From NCBI RefSeq assembly GCF_001188955.3, contig NZ_JPRF03000021.1, forward strand, positions 124,001 through 188,000: DNA of 64,000 nucleotides, written 5' to 3'. The notes beneath the pieces were generated by a model, which worked only from the letters and a program-made list of their open reading frames with translations, searched no databases and was not told the origin of the DNA. This document shows, piece by piece, positions 25,438-34,185 of this stretch; within the stretch, counting starts at the first letter, position 1; every line of letters begins with the position of its first letter. The position numbers and the translations under genes were made by a program. Source of the DNA: Kitasatospora aureofaciens. GTDB lineage: Bacteria > Actinomycetota > Actinomycetes > Streptomycetales > Streptomycetaceae.

Positions 25438-26070
25438 TCACTTGCACCGTTGAAGGGCCACGCGGTACACGGTGCTGATCCTGCCGTCCGTCGAGTCCAT
25501 CTCCATGAAGCTGGTGGCGCTCGGGCTCGACGTGCCCTGGGCGACCTGCAGTTCGGTGTTGATGTCCAGGCTGCGCTCCTCCCCGCAGGGGGCGAAGACC
25601 ACGGCGGTGACGGGCACGGTGTCGGTCGTCCGCCAGGTGTTGTCGAACGGGCCCTTGAAGTGGTGGTTCGAGGTGGTGGTACGGGGGTCGCCCTGGAAGT
25701 GGTAGCTGGCCCGCTGGGTCGCGGACGCGCCCGGCGCCAGCGACGCGAAGCCGCTGTAGCCCGCGGACACGACCGCGTAGGTGAAGCCGCCGGGGGCGTG
25801 CACGTGCAGGCTGAGCCGACAGTCCTTCTGGGCGTCGGCGGGTGACGCCCCGGGCCCGATCTGGGCGAGGTAGTTGCTGTAGGTGACGGTGAAGGCGGTG
25901 CCGTCCGGGGACACGGCCGCAGCGGCCGTCCCGGTCGGGCAGCCGGTACCGCTGGCCGTCACGCTGTCGATGACGATCCGGTCCTGCGGCGGGGGCGGAC
26001 TGCCGGCGAAGGCCGGCGAGCCGAACAGTGACGTGGCGACACCCGTCGCGGCCAGCGCGCGGAGCAGCAT
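25438..26070 (-). CDS. DUF4360 secreted protein
   Basis: A 210-residue protein with a signal peptide (MLLRALAATGVATSLFGSPA, cleavage probably after FAG) followed by the DUF4360 pattern: VTASGTGCPTGTAAAAVSPD, FTVTYSNYLAQIGPG, the cysteine in DCRLSLHV, and a late FAPCGEERSLDINTELQ. Four cysteines are placed to form two disulfides. ATG 26070 follows GGAAGGG at good spacing. DUF4360 proteins are secreted in fungi and Streptomyces; function unknown. Confidence 0.85.
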   Translation of the reverse strand: MLLRALAATGVATSLFGSPAFAGSPPPPQDRIVIDSVTASGTGCPTGTAAAAVSPDGTAFTVTYSNYLAQIGPGASPADAQKDCRLSLHVHAPGGFTYAVVSAGYSGFASLAPGASATQRASYHFQGDPRTTTSNHHFKGPFDNTWRTTDTVPVTAVVFAPCGEERSLDINTELQVAQGTSSPSATSFMEMDSTDGRISTVYRVALQRCK

Positions 26071-26257
26071 GGGCTTCCCTTCCATCGTCCACGGATCCGG
26101 GACGGGCCGGCGCTCACCGAGCGGGGCCGACTCCTGGATTTCACGTGGGCATCGCACCACACACCCGCCCGCCCGAGCACAGAACGTGACCGAACAGTCA
26201 CCCGGACGGCCTCCAGGGTGGAGACCCCGTTGCGCCGCGCACGGCGGCAGGGGGCCC

Positions 26258-27310
26258 TCAGCGGCGCGTGCGGGCGCCGGGCGGCTCGACGAGGCGGTCG
26301 CCGAAGAGCCGGGTGCCGGCCTGCTTGACGTGCCTGAGCACGGGTGAGACCTCCATGCTCTGCAGTCCGGTGAGGGAGCCGATGCGGTCCGAGGTGAACT
26401 CGAACAGTTCGTCGAGGTCCCGGCAGTGGGCGACGGCGTGGAGGTTCCACGGCCCGGAGAGGGCCGCGGCGAAGGCGATCTCGGGTTCCTGCGCGAGAGC
26501 GCGGCCCGCGCTCTTCAGGGCCGACGGGTGCACGCGCAGCCACAGGTTCGCGCGGGCGTGATAGCCCAGGGCCGCTGCGGCGATCTCGACGTCGATGTGG
26601 ACGGCGCGGCGCCGGAGCAGGGCGTCCAGGCGTCGGGAGACGCGCCCCGGGGTGAGGCCGGAGGCGGCGGCGAGGTCGACGAGACCGGCGCGGCCGTCCG
26701 CGGCGAGCGCGGCGAGCAGCTTCTCGTCCTCGGGGGTGAGGCGCAGCGGTTCGCGGGTGACGACCGGGGACTCGGTGAACGGGGGCCCGTCGCTGCCCAG
26801 CGCCGCTTCCTCCTCCGGGGTCAGGGTGCCCTGCAGGGCGGACCAGTAGTGGCCGCGACCGCCGAGGAACTGACGGAGCATGGCGAAGGCGTTGATGTCG
26901 ATCACCGCGGCCGTACGGGGGAGCCGCTGCCCCAGGAGGTCCTCGCGTTGTTCCCGCGTCCGGGACTGCGTCGCGCAGGTGATCTCGCAGCCAGCCGCGC
27001 TCAGGGCCACCCAGTTGACGTCGTCGCGCTCGGCCAGCGCGTCGGCGATCGCCGAGCCGCTGCCGGGGCGGCAGCGCAGTCGCACCAGCCACCTGCTCTG
27101 CCCCAGGGCGCCCGGGTTGACCACGCCGGCGACGCGGATGACACCGTCGGCGCGCAGTCGGCGGTAGCGGCGGTTGACGGCGCCCTCGGTCAGGCCGAGG
27201 GCGGCGGCGATCGAGGCGAACGACGCCCGTGGGGCGATCTGCAGCGCCCGGATGATTCGCACATCGTCGGGCTGCAGCGCAGCGGATTCCGTCGTGAGCA
27301 CCCTCGACAT
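26258..27310 (-). CDS. Lrp/AsnC-family transcriptional regulator (tandem-domain)
   Basis: A 350-residue protein made of two Lrp/AsnC units. The first helix-turn-helix is QPDDVRIIRALQIAPRASFA with LGLTEGAVNRRYRRLRADG; the second is EDEKLLAALAADGRAGLVDL with SGLTPGRVSRRLDALLRR. Each is followed by a RAM-like alpha/beta domain. Double-length Lrp proteins are common in Streptomyces and act as amino-acid-responsive regulators. Start ATG 27310 precedes the divergent SDR gene by 180 bases, so control of that gene is possible. Confidence 0.87.
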   Translation of the reverse strand: MSRVLTTESAALQPDDVRIIRALQIAPRASFASIAAALGLTEGAVNRRYRRLRADGVIRVAGVVNPGALGQSRWLVRLRCRPGSGSAIADALAERDDVNWVALSAAGCEITCATQSRTREQREDLLGQRLPRTAAVIDINAFAMLRQFLGGRGHYWSALQGTLTPEEEAALGSDGPPFTESPVVTREPLRLTPEDEKLLAALAADGRAGLVDLAAASGLTPGRVSRRLDALLRRRAVHIDVEIAAAALGYHARANLWLRVHPSALKSAGRALAQEPEIAFAAALSGPWNLHAVAHCRDLDELFEFTSDRIGSLTGLQSMEVSPVLRHVKQAGTRLFGDRLVEPPGARTRR

Positions 27311-27428
27311 GGCGGCAATCCTACAAACCGGCGCCCGTGGCTCGCCCGCGGTGCGGTGCGGACGGAACACTCGGCTCGACGCGACGCGACGCGGGTCCAC
27401 TCGACGTGCCGCTCTCACGTCGGCACGG

Positions 27429-27462
27429 ACGCACCCACGCACGCACCCACGCACGCACGCAG
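27429..27462. repeat. GCAC/CCAC simple repeat before the SDR gene
   Basis: A run of ACGCACCC/ACGCACGC units occupies the leader between the Lrp and SDR genes. It is a short variable-length candidate located about 20 bases before the ribosome binding site region. Confidence 0.5.
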
Positions 27463-27491
27463 TACGACACCCGAGAAGGAGATGACGCCGG

Positions 27492-28208
27492 ATGTCATCG
27501 ACCGGTACCGAACAGCACCCCCCGACCGCCCTCGTCGTCGGCGCCTCGCGCGGCCTCGGACACGCGATGGCGGCGGAGTTGCTCGACCGGGGGTGGCACG
27601 TCGTCGGCACGGTCCGCGACACCGCCGCCCGGACGCCGCTGCACGACCTCGCGGAGCGCGCCGACGGGCGGCTGACGATCGAGCACCTGGACCTCAACGA
27701 CCCCGGCCGCCTGCCCCCGCTGCGCGAACGCCTGGCGCACCGCCGGCTCGACGTGCTCTTCGTCAACGCGGGCATCACCAACAACCAGCGGACGCCCATC
27801 GGCGCGGTCGCGACGGCCGACTTCGTCGACGTGATGGTCACCAACGCGCTCGGCCCGATGCGCGTCATCGAGGCGCTCGAAGACCTGGTACCCCCGGCGG
27901 GACTCATCGGGGCGATGTCCTCCGGACAGGGCAGCATCACGAACAACACCGCCGGCGGGCGGGAGGTCTACCGGGCGAGCAAGGCCGCCCTGAACATGCT
28001 CCTGCGCAGCTTCGCCGCCCGGCAGAGCGGGACGGGGCGCGCCTTCGTCCTCCTGGCGCCGGGCTGGATCCGTACGGACCTGGGCGGCCCGGACGCGCCG
28101 TTCACCATCGAGGAGACCGTCCCCCTGCTGGTCGACGTCCTGCTCTCCCGCCTGGGCACCCCCGGCCTGGCGTACCTGGACCGCTTCGGCCGGACCGTCC
28201 CCTGGTAG
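27492..28208 (+). CDS. SDR-family oxidoreductase
   Basis: A 238-residue short-chain dehydrogenase. Cofactor motif GASRGLGHAM, VNAGITNNQ as the NAG strand equivalent, catalytic serine in AMSSGQGS, and the catalytic pair in VYRASKAALN (Tyr-x-x-x-Lys), followed by APGWIRTDLGG. ATG 27492 is preceded by GAGAAGGAGATGACGCCGG. Length fits single-domain classical SDRs. Divergent from the tandem Lrp regulator. Confidence 0.88.
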   Translation: MSSTGTEQHPPTALVVGASRGLGHAMAAELLDRGWHVVGTVRDTAARTPLHDLAERADGRLTIEHLDLNDPGRLPPLRERLAHRRLDVLFVNAGITNNQRTPIGAVATADFVDVMVTNALGPMRVIEALEDLVPPAGLIGAMSSGQGSITNNTAGGREVYRASKAALNMLLRSFAARQSGTGRAFVLLAPGWIRTDLGGPDAPFTIEETVPLLVDVLLSRLGTPGLAYLDRFGRTVPW

Positions 28209-28224
28209 CCGGGTCTGCGGCCCG

Positions 28225-28392
28225 CCCGGGCCCGATACCGACAGCATCTGCAAGGGCGACTCCGGCGGGCCGCTGGTGGCGAACGGCGTGGTGACCGGCG
28301 TCGTGTCGACCGGGAGCGAGTACTGCGACACCCGGTACCCGGTCTCCGTCCTCACCCGCGCCACCCACGTCCCCGCCGCCCGCCTGAACTGA
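28225..28392 (+). pseudogene. trypsin-like (S1) serine protease, C-terminal scrap
   Basis: The frame reads PGPDTDSICKGDSGGPLVAN, the catalytic-serine motif of chymotrypsin-family proteases, then VVTGVVSTGSEYCDTRYP and VLTRATHVPAARLN before TGA 28390-28392. This is the last 55 residues only; the His and Asp of the triad and the signal peptide are missing. It lies 16 bases after the SDR stop. Confidence 0.75.
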
Positions 28393-28523
28393 AGCACCCG
28401 GGTGAACCGGAACGCCCGGGACGGACGCGGGGGCGTCGGTCGGGTTGGCGGGGCCTGGCCCGTTCTGCCTAGCCTTGGAAGACGTCCGCCGCGCGCCCAC
28501 CGTCGCGAGGGAGACCGGTTCCC

Positions 28524-29351
28524 GTGGATCTCAACACCGTCACCGAGGTCGTGCGGCGCCCGCCCGCCCAGCCGGGTTCGCTCTGGCGGGAGGGCGATGC
28601 CTGGCTCGCCGGGGGCACCTGGCTGTACTCCGCGGAGCAGCCGGGTACGCGCCGCCTGATCGATCTGACGGCGCTGGGCTGGGCGGCGCTCGTGCCGGGT
28701 GGCACGGGCCTGGAGATCGGCGCCACGTGCACGGTCCGTGATCTGTACGCCTTCGTGCCGCCGGCCGACTGGCGTGCGGGCCCGCTCCTCGCACGGAGCT
28801 GCGAGGCGTTCCTCTCCTCCTTCAAGGTGTGGAACGCGGCGACCGTCGGCGGCAACGTCTGCCTGTCCCTGCCGGCCGGACCGATGATCACGCTGACCGT
28901 CGCCCTCGAGGCGAGGTACGAGCTGTGGGCCCCGGACGGGTCGGCGCGGGTGGTCGACGCGCTCGACTTCGTGACCGGCGACCACCGGAACGTGCTGGCT
29001 CCCGGGGAGGTGCTGCGGCGCATCACCGTTCCGGTGGGCGCGCTGAGGAAGCACGCCGCGTACCGCCGCTTCGCGCTGACCCGTCTCGGCCGCTCCACGG
29101 TGTTCCTCGTCGGTACCCGGACGCCCGGCAGGGACGACCTCCTGCTCACCGTCACGGCCGGCACCACCCGGCCGGTGCGGCTCGCCTTCGACACCGCGCC
29201 CGGCGCCCGCGCCCTGGCTCGGAGCATCGACGCCGTGCCCGGCGACGTCTGGTTCGCGGATCCCAACGGGACGCCCGAGCACCGCCGGCACCTGACGCAC
29301 CACTTCGCCGAGGAGATCCGCCGCGAACTCATGGCGCGGGGCCCGGCATGA
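28524..29351 (+). CDS. molybdenum hydroxylase FAD-binding subunit (CoxM/XdhB type)
   Basis: The 275-residue protein is the medium, flavin-binding subunit of a xanthine dehydrogenase-family enzyme. FAD-binding patterns: WLAGGTWLYS near the N-terminus and WNAATVGGNVCLSLPAG, the conserved T-x-GGN loop; the CO-dehydrogenase flavoprotein C-terminal domain follows. The start is GTG 28524. It overlaps the next gene by four bases, so the two are coupled. It passes electrons between the iron-sulfur clusters and the final acceptor. Confidence 0.88.
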   Translation: MDLNTVTEVVRRPPAQPGSLWREGDAWLAGGTWLYSAEQPGTRRLIDLTALGWAALVPGGTGLEIGATCTVRDLYAFVPPADWRAGPLLARSCEAFLSSFKVWNAATVGGNVCLSLPAGPMITLTVALEARYELWAPDGSARVVDALDFVTGDHRNVLAPGEVLRRITVPVGALRKHAAYRRFALTRLGRSTVFLVGTRTPGRDDLLLTVTAGTTRPVRLAFDTAPGARALARSIDAVPGDVWFADPNGTPEHRRHLTHHFAEEIRRELMARGPA

Positions 29352-32065
29352 CCTACGTCGTGAACGGCAGGCGGTTCGAGGACGAGCCGGCCCCCGGCCA
29401 GTGCCTGCGCACCTTCCTGCGCTCGCTCGGCCACCACGGCGTCAAGAAGGGCTGCGACACGGGCGACTGCGGCGCGTGCACGGTGTGGCTGGACGGCGCC
29501 CCGGTCCACAGCTGCATCACCCCCGCGTTCCGCGCCCAGGACCGTGCGGTGACGACGATCGAGGGCCTCGGAGCGCCCGGCGACCTGCATCCCGTGCAGC
29601 GGCGCTTCCGCGACGCCCCGGGGTTCCAGTGCGGCTTCTGCACCCCGGGGATGATCATGACGTCGGCGGCGCTCACCGAGGCCCAGCGGGAGGACCTGCC
29701 GCGGGCGTTGAAGGGCAACCTGTGCCGTTGCACCGGATACCGGGCGATCGAGGACGCCGTCAAGGGCGTCGCCGGCGTCGAGGCCGCCGCGCCGGGAAGG
29801 GCCGTGGGGACGAGCGTCGGCGCGCCCGCCGCGGAGGAGGTGGTCACCGGCCGCGCCGAGTTCACCATGGACACCTCCTTCGACGGCATGCTGCACCTCA
29901 AGGTGCTGCACTCGCCGCACGCGCACGCCCGGATCGTCTCGGTCGACCGCAGCGCCGCGCTCGCGGTCCCCGGCGTGCGGCGCGTCTACAGCTGGCAGGA
30001 CGTACCGCGCAGGCGTTTCAGCACGGCGCTGCACAACGACCACCTGGTCGATCCGGACGACACCCGCATCCTCGACGACACGGTCCGCTTCGTCGGCCAG
30101 CGGGTCGTCGCGGTCCTGGCCGACACCCCGGCGGCGGCGGAGGAGGGCTGCCGGCGGGTCTCCGTCGAGTACGAGGTGCTGCCGGCCGTCCTCGACCCCG
30201 TGGAGGCGATGGCCGAGGGAGCCCCGCGGCTGCACGGCGCGGACGTCGCCTTCGCCCACGACCCCGGACGCAACGTCCTGCTGGAACTCCACACCCACAT
30301 CGGCGACGTCGAGGCGGGCTTCGCCGAGGCCGACGTCGTCCACGAGGGCACGTACTCCTCGCCGCGCGTGCAACACGCGCACCTCGAGACCCACGGGTCG
30401 ATCGCGTGGCTCGAGGACGGCCGCCTGAACGTCCGTACCAGTACGCAGTCGCCGTCGATCGCGAGGCTCAAGCTCGCCCACCTGTTCGCGCTGCGCCCGG
30501 AGCAGCTGCGGGTGTTCTGCAAGCGCGTGGGCGGCGCCTTCGGCGGCAAGCAGGAGCTGCTCTCGGAGGACCTGGCCGCCCTCGCGGCCCTGGACACCGG
30601 ACGGCCCGTCTGCTTCGAGTACACCCGCGAGGAGGAGTTCACCACGGCCCCGACCAGGCACCCGATGACGCTGACGGTCAGGCTCGGCGCCAAGGCCGAC
30701 GGAACGCTGACGGCCCTGCAGGTCCGCAACGTGTCGAACACGGGCGCCTACGGCAACCACGGCGGCGAGACGCTGTACACGGGCGGCGCCGCCGTCATGA
30801 TCTACCGCTGCCCCAACAAGAAGTACGACGCCTACGCGGTCTACACGAACACCCTCCCGAGCGGTGCGCTGCGCGGTTACGGCACGACGCAGCCGGTGTT
30901 CGCCGTGGAGTCGGCGATGGACGAACTCGCCCGTGCGCTGCACCTCGATCCGCTGGAGCTGAGACGGCGCAACATCGTACGGCCGGGAGAGCCGCTGGTC
31001 GCCCTGCACGACGGGCCCGACGACGTGCAGTTCGCCGAGGACGGTCTCGCCGCGTGCATCGACCGCGTGGAGGAGGCCCTGGCCCGTACGGCCGGCCGGC
31101 CCTCCCCCGGCCCGGAATGGCTCGTCGGGGTCGGCGTGGCGAGCTCCCTGCACGAGACCGCGCCCACGACCGAGCACCGCTCGGAGGCCCGGCTCACCCT
31201 CGGCGACGACCTCCGGTACGAACTGGCCGTGGGGACGGCCGAGTTCGGCGAGGGTACCTCCACCGCCCACGTCCAGATCGCGGCCGAGCGGCTGGGCACC
31301 ACGCCGTCGCGGATCCGGCTGGTGCAGTCCGACACCGACCGCACCGGGTTCGACACCGGCGCCTTCGCGAGCACGGGCCTCTTCGTGGCGGGCAACGCGG
31401 TGCTCCGGGCGGCCGACGCCGTACGCGACCGGATCCTGGAGTTCGCCGCCGCCCGCACGGGCGTCCAGGTCGCGCTGTGTTCGATGGACGACGACGGGGT
31501 CCTGTGCGGCGACCGGCGCGTGCCGCTGGCCGAGCTCGTCGCCCTCGCCCGGGCGCGCGGGATCCGCTTCGCCGCCGCCCGCAAGGCCTACGGCTCCCCG
31601 CGCAGCGTCCTCTCCAACACCCATGGGTTCCGCGTCGCCGTCCACCCGGTGACGGGTGAGATCCGCGTCCTCCACAGCGTCCAGGCGACCGACGCCGGCA
31701 CCGTCGTCAATCCCGCCCAGGTCCGGGGACAGGTGGAGGGCGGTGTCGCCCAGGGAATCGGCTTCGCACTCACCGAGAACCACCGGATCGACGAGCACGG
31801 CGTCATGGTCAACCCGAACCTCCGCGACTACCGCATCCCCACCTACGCCGACGTCCCCCGCACCGACGTGCTCCTGGTGGAGTCGACGGACTCCCTCGGG
31901 CCCCTGTGGTCGAAGGGAATGGCGGAGTGCTGCATCAACCCGGTGGCCCCGGCCCTGGCCAACGCCGTCCACGACGCCACGGGCGTCCGCTTCCGCGCCC
32001 TGCCGCTGACCCCGGAACGGATCTACCGCAGGCTCAACGACAGCCGGCCGGCACCGGAACGCTGA
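29348..32065 (+). CDS. molybdopterin-dependent hydroxylase, fused 2Fe-2S and Mo domains
   Basis: A 905-residue fusion. Residues 1-160 are the two-cluster iron-sulfur part: C36, C41, C44 and C56 (plant-type [2Fe-2S]) and C95, C98, C126, C128 (helical cluster). From about 165 on is the molybdopterin part, with GGAFGGKQ, RGYGTTQPVFAVESAMDEL, GEGTSTAHVQ, GGVAQGIGFALTE and the catalytic glutamate in SKGMAECCINP. It hydroxylates an aldehyde, purine or N-heterocycle; active-site residues do not allow a choice. Placing the iron-sulfur part directly on the Mo subunit, with FAD in a separate upstream gene, is less common than three separate subunits. No maturation (XdhC-like) gene is nearby. Confidence 0.9.
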   Translation: MTYVVNGRRFEDEPAPGQCLRTFLRSLGHHGVKKGCDTGDCGACTVWLDGAPVHSCITPAFRAQDRAVTTIEGLGAPGDLHPVQRRFRDAPGFQCGFCTPGMIMTSAALTEAQREDLPRALKGNLCRCTGYRAIEDAVKGVAGVEAAAPGRAVGTSVGAPAAEEVVTGRAEFTMDTSFDGMLHLKVLHSPHAHARIVSVDRSAALAVPGVRRVYSWQDVPRRRFSTALHNDHLVDPDDTRILDDTVRFVGQRVVAVLADTPAAAEEGCRRVSVEYEVLPAVLDPVEAMAEGAPRLHGADVAFAHDPGRNVLLELHTHIGDVEAGFAEADVVHEGTYSSPRVQHAHLETHGSIAWLEDGRLNVRTSTQSPSIARLKLAHLFALRPEQLRVFCKRVGGAFGGKQELLSEDLAALAALDTGRPVCFEYTREEEFTTAPTRHPMTLTVRLGAKADGTLTALQVRNVSNTGAYGNHGGETLYTGGAAVMIYRCPNKKYDAYAVYTNTLPSGALRGYGTTQPVFAVESAMDELARALHLDPLELRRRNIVRPGEPLVALHDGPDDVQFAEDGLAACIDRVEEALARTAGRPSPGPEWLVGVGVASSLHETAPTTEHRSEARLTLGDDLRYELAVGTAEFGEGTSTAHVQIAAERLGTTPSRIRLVQSDTDRTGFDTGAFASTGLFVAGNAVLRAADAVRDRILEFAAARTGVQVALCSMDDDGVLCGDRRVPLAELVALARARGIRFAAARKAYGSPRSVLSNTHGFRVAVHPVTGEIRVLHSVQATDAGTVVNPAQVRGQVEGGVAQGIGFALTENHRIDEHGVMVNPNLRDYRIPTYADVPRTDVLLVESTDSLGPLWSKGMAECCINPVAPALANAVHDATGVRFRALPLTPERIYRRLNDSRPAPER

Positions 32066-32172
32066 ACACCTCGACGCGCCCGGCGACCCGACGGGCCCGG
32101 CGACCCGACGCGCCCGGTGCTCCAGTCGGATGCCCCCACGGATGAGCGAGCCTGGCGTGCGACCGGCCGGGG

Positions 32173-33012
32173 TCAGGGGGCGGCGGTGCGGGTGGCGGTG
32201 GTGGCGAGGGTGGTGTAGTGCATCGTGAAGCGGCCGCCGAGGGTGTCGATGGCGTGGCCGACCGCGGCCAGGATTTCGGTCAGTTGGTCGGGGCGGAGGC
32301 GGGTGAGGGCGCCGGTGGTGGGGAGGAGGTCCAGCCACTGGTCGCGGGTGTAGGGGCGGTCCCAGTCGTATCGCCACTGTTCGGGGGCGCTGAACCGGCC
32401 GGTCTCCCGGATCGTGTCGGCGATCTTCGCGTACCCCGCCTGGTAGGTCTCCAGCGGGCGTCGGGCGGGCTGGCTGCTGAACGGGGATTCGGGGGCCACC
32501 CGCCGGAAGGCCGCGGCGAAGGGTTCGGCCACTTCGGCGGGCGGCTCGAACACGTGGCCGAAGATCGCCAGGCGTCCGTTCGGCCGCAGGACGCGGGCCG
32601 CCTTCGCGGCGCCGACGGCCGGATCCACCCAGTGCCACGACTGGGCGGCGATGACCGTGTCGAAGGTCCGGCCCGCCGGGTCCCAGGCTTCGAAGGTCGC
32701 CACCTCGACCGGCAGGCCGCGGGCCCGGGCGGGGTCGGCCATCCGGACGTCCGGGTCGAGGCCGAGGACGGTGCAGCCGGCGGCCTGGAACTGGCGGGCC
32801 GCGATGCCGGTGCCACAGCCGATGTCGAGCACCTCGGGTCCCGGGCTTCCGGCGACGGTGCGCGCCACGAGGTCGTCGGGGTAACGGGGCCGGGCCTGGT
32901 CGTAGCGGTGGGCGTCGGCGCCGAAGGATTCGGCCGTCCGGCGGGCCTCATGCGCCTGGGAGGGCTGGTGGGGCTCCGGCGGCTCAGGGCGTTCCCGCGG
33001 TAAAGTGGGCAT
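32173..33012 (-). CDS. class I SAM-dependent methyltransferase
   Basis: A 279-residue enzyme with Methyltransf_11-like motifs: FGADAHRYDQARPRYP, SAM loop VLDIGCGTGIAARQF, the acidic GLDPDVRMA, and the aromatic QSWHWVDP typical of this group. Length matches. It is divergent from a TetR regulator with an operator-like repeat over its own start codon, so it is probably that repressor's target. Substrate unknown. Confidence 0.87.
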   Translation of the reverse strand: MPTLPRERPEPPEPHQPSQAHEARRTAESFGADAHRYDQARPRYPDDLVARTVAGSPGPEVLDIGCGTGIAARQFQAAGCTVLGLDPDVRMADPARARGLPVEVATFEAWDPAGRTFDTVIAAQSWHWVDPAVGAAKAARVLRPNGRLAIFGHVFEPPAEVAEPFAAAFRRVAPESPFSSQPARRPLETYQAGYAKIADTIRETGRFSAPEQWRYDWDRPYTRDQWLDLLPTTGALTRLRPDQLTEILAAVGHAIDTLGGRFTMHYTTLATTATRTAAP

Positions 33013-33040
33013 GCGTTCACTTTAGTGGGCAATCGCCCAC
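33001..33040. promoter_or_regulatory. divergent operator region with two inverted repeats
   Basis: TAAAGTG (33001-33007) and CACTTTA (33018-33024) form one inverted repeat spanning the methyltransferase start; GTGGGC (33025-33030) and GCCCAC (33035-33040) form a second directly beside it. Both lie between divergent methyltransferase and TetR genes, the usual place for a TetR operator. Confidence 0.5.
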
Positions 33041-33086
33041 CCGCCAAGGGGCGCACCAGGAGCCAGACCCACGAGAGGATCCGTCC

Positions 33087-33707
33087 GTGCCAACCGGGGT
33101 ACACCTTCGCGACGCTCGCCAGCAGCTCTTCGACGCCGCCGAACGCGTGCTGCTGCGGGACGGCCCCAACGGGCTGACCAGCCGGGCCGTCACCGACGAG
33201 GCGGGCTGCGCCAAGGGCGTCCTGCACCGGCACTTCGCCGACTTCGACGCCTTCCTCACCGAGCTGGTGCTCGACCGGGCCGCACAGCTCGACGCGCAGG
33301 CGCGGGCACTGCGCGAGACCGCCGGCACCGGCACCGTGGCCGACAACCTCACCGATGCGCTGACCGCCCTGTTCGGGCCGGTCCCGGTGGCGATCATCCC
33401 GCTCATCACCTTCCGGGACGAGCTGCGCACGCGGCTGCGCCGGGCCACGCCGGGAGGCGGCATCGCGGTCCTCTCCCAGGTCGCGACTGCCGTCTCCGCC
33501 TACCTGTCCGACGAGCGCGCGACGGGCCGGATCGCCGCCGACGCCGACATCGACTCCCTCACGCTCTCCCTGGTCGGGGGCGGCCACCTGCTGTTCGCGG
33601 ACCGCGACCCGGGCCCGCCGACCACGGAGACCGTCAACAAGCTGGTGACGGCGGTGCTCGCCGACGTCGTACAGCGACGGCCGGGCCCGGGAACGGAACG
33701 GGGCTGA
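33087..33707 (+). CDS. TetR/AcrR-family transcriptional regulator
   Basis: A 206-residue repressor. N-terminal HTH: LFDAAERVLLRDGPNGLTSR, AVTDEAGCAKGVLHRHFADF, DAFLTELVLDRA. The C-terminal all-helical domain is the ligand pocket. It is divergent from the methyltransferase, 74 bases away, with inverted repeats in the gap; the pair looks like a self-contained regulated unit. Confidence 0.87.
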   Translation: MPTGVHLRDARQQLFDAAERVLLRDGPNGLTSRAVTDEAGCAKGVLHRHFADFDAFLTELVLDRAAQLDAQARALRETAGTGTVADNLTDALTALFGPVPVAIIPLITFRDELRTRLRRATPGGGIAVLSQVATAVSAYLSDERATGRIAADADIDSLTLSLVGGGHLLFADRDPGPPTTETVNKLVTAVLADVVQRRPGPGTERG

Positions 33708-33711
33708 GGGC

Positions 33712-34050
33712 TCATGCGAGAACGACCGCCAGGCCGGCGCTGAGGCCGCAGAGGGCCGAGAAGGCGCAGAGGACGAAGCGGGCGATCGTCCAGCGGCGGA
33801 TCCGGGGCATCGGCCACGAGGCCGCGGCGAGCAGCAGCTGGGCGTAGCCGAGGCCGAGGGCGAGGTGCCGGCGGGCTTCCCGGTGCCCGTGGTCGCACCC
33901 GCCGTGCAGGGCGCAGTAGCCGAACAGGCCGTTCCCGACGATGACGACCAGCAGAGCCGCCCAGCAGAGCGGGATCAGCAGGGCGGCGGCCGTCGGGTAG
34001 TGCCACCACTTCGGGTCGGGAGTGTCCAGGGCGTTCTTCGCTGTGCTCAC
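33712..34050 (-). CDS. small membrane protein, 112 aa
   Basis: Starting at GTG 34050 (MSTAKNALDTPDPKWW), the protein has about three membrane segments (AAALLIPLCWAALLVVIVG; LGLGYAQLLLAAASW; FVLCAFSALCGLSAGLAV). CALHGGCDHG carries cysteines between the first two. This organisation recurs in Streptomyces proteins of unknown function. It converges with the TetR gene, four bases apart. Confidence 0.65.
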   Translation of the reverse strand: MSTAKNALDTPDPKWWHYPTAAALLIPLCWAALLVVIVGNGLFGYCALHGGCDHGHREARRHLALGLGYAQLLLAAASWPMPRIRRWTIARFVLCAFSALCGLSAGLAVVLA

Positions 34051-34115
34051 GTCCCCATTGCACCGGCGCGGACGGCCTCCCCGCCTGAGTACCGGCACTC
34101 AGAGCCGGACGCCAA

Positions 34116-34157
34116 AGCGCCCGGTCCTCCGCTCGGCTGAGCGGAGGACCGGGCGCT
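34116..34157. terminator. strong hairpin terminator
   Basis: AGCGCCCGGTCCTCCGCT (34116-34133) pairs perfectly over 18 bp with 34140-34157 around CGGCTG. It is placed just after the permease stop on the minus strand. Confidence 0.85.
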
Positions 34158-34185
34158 TCCTGCGACGGACGTCAGGTCGAGCGGG

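Noticed and set aside
27429..27462. CACGCACC repeats considered as regulator sites
   Set aside because: The units are too short and irregular for an operator; listed only as a simple repeat.
28469..32638. A 1389-codon open frame on the minus strand
   Set aside because: It runs antisense to the molybdenum hydroxylase genes. Its translation is Arg/Gly/Val-rich without any recognisable domain, and such shadows are normal in GC-rich DNA.
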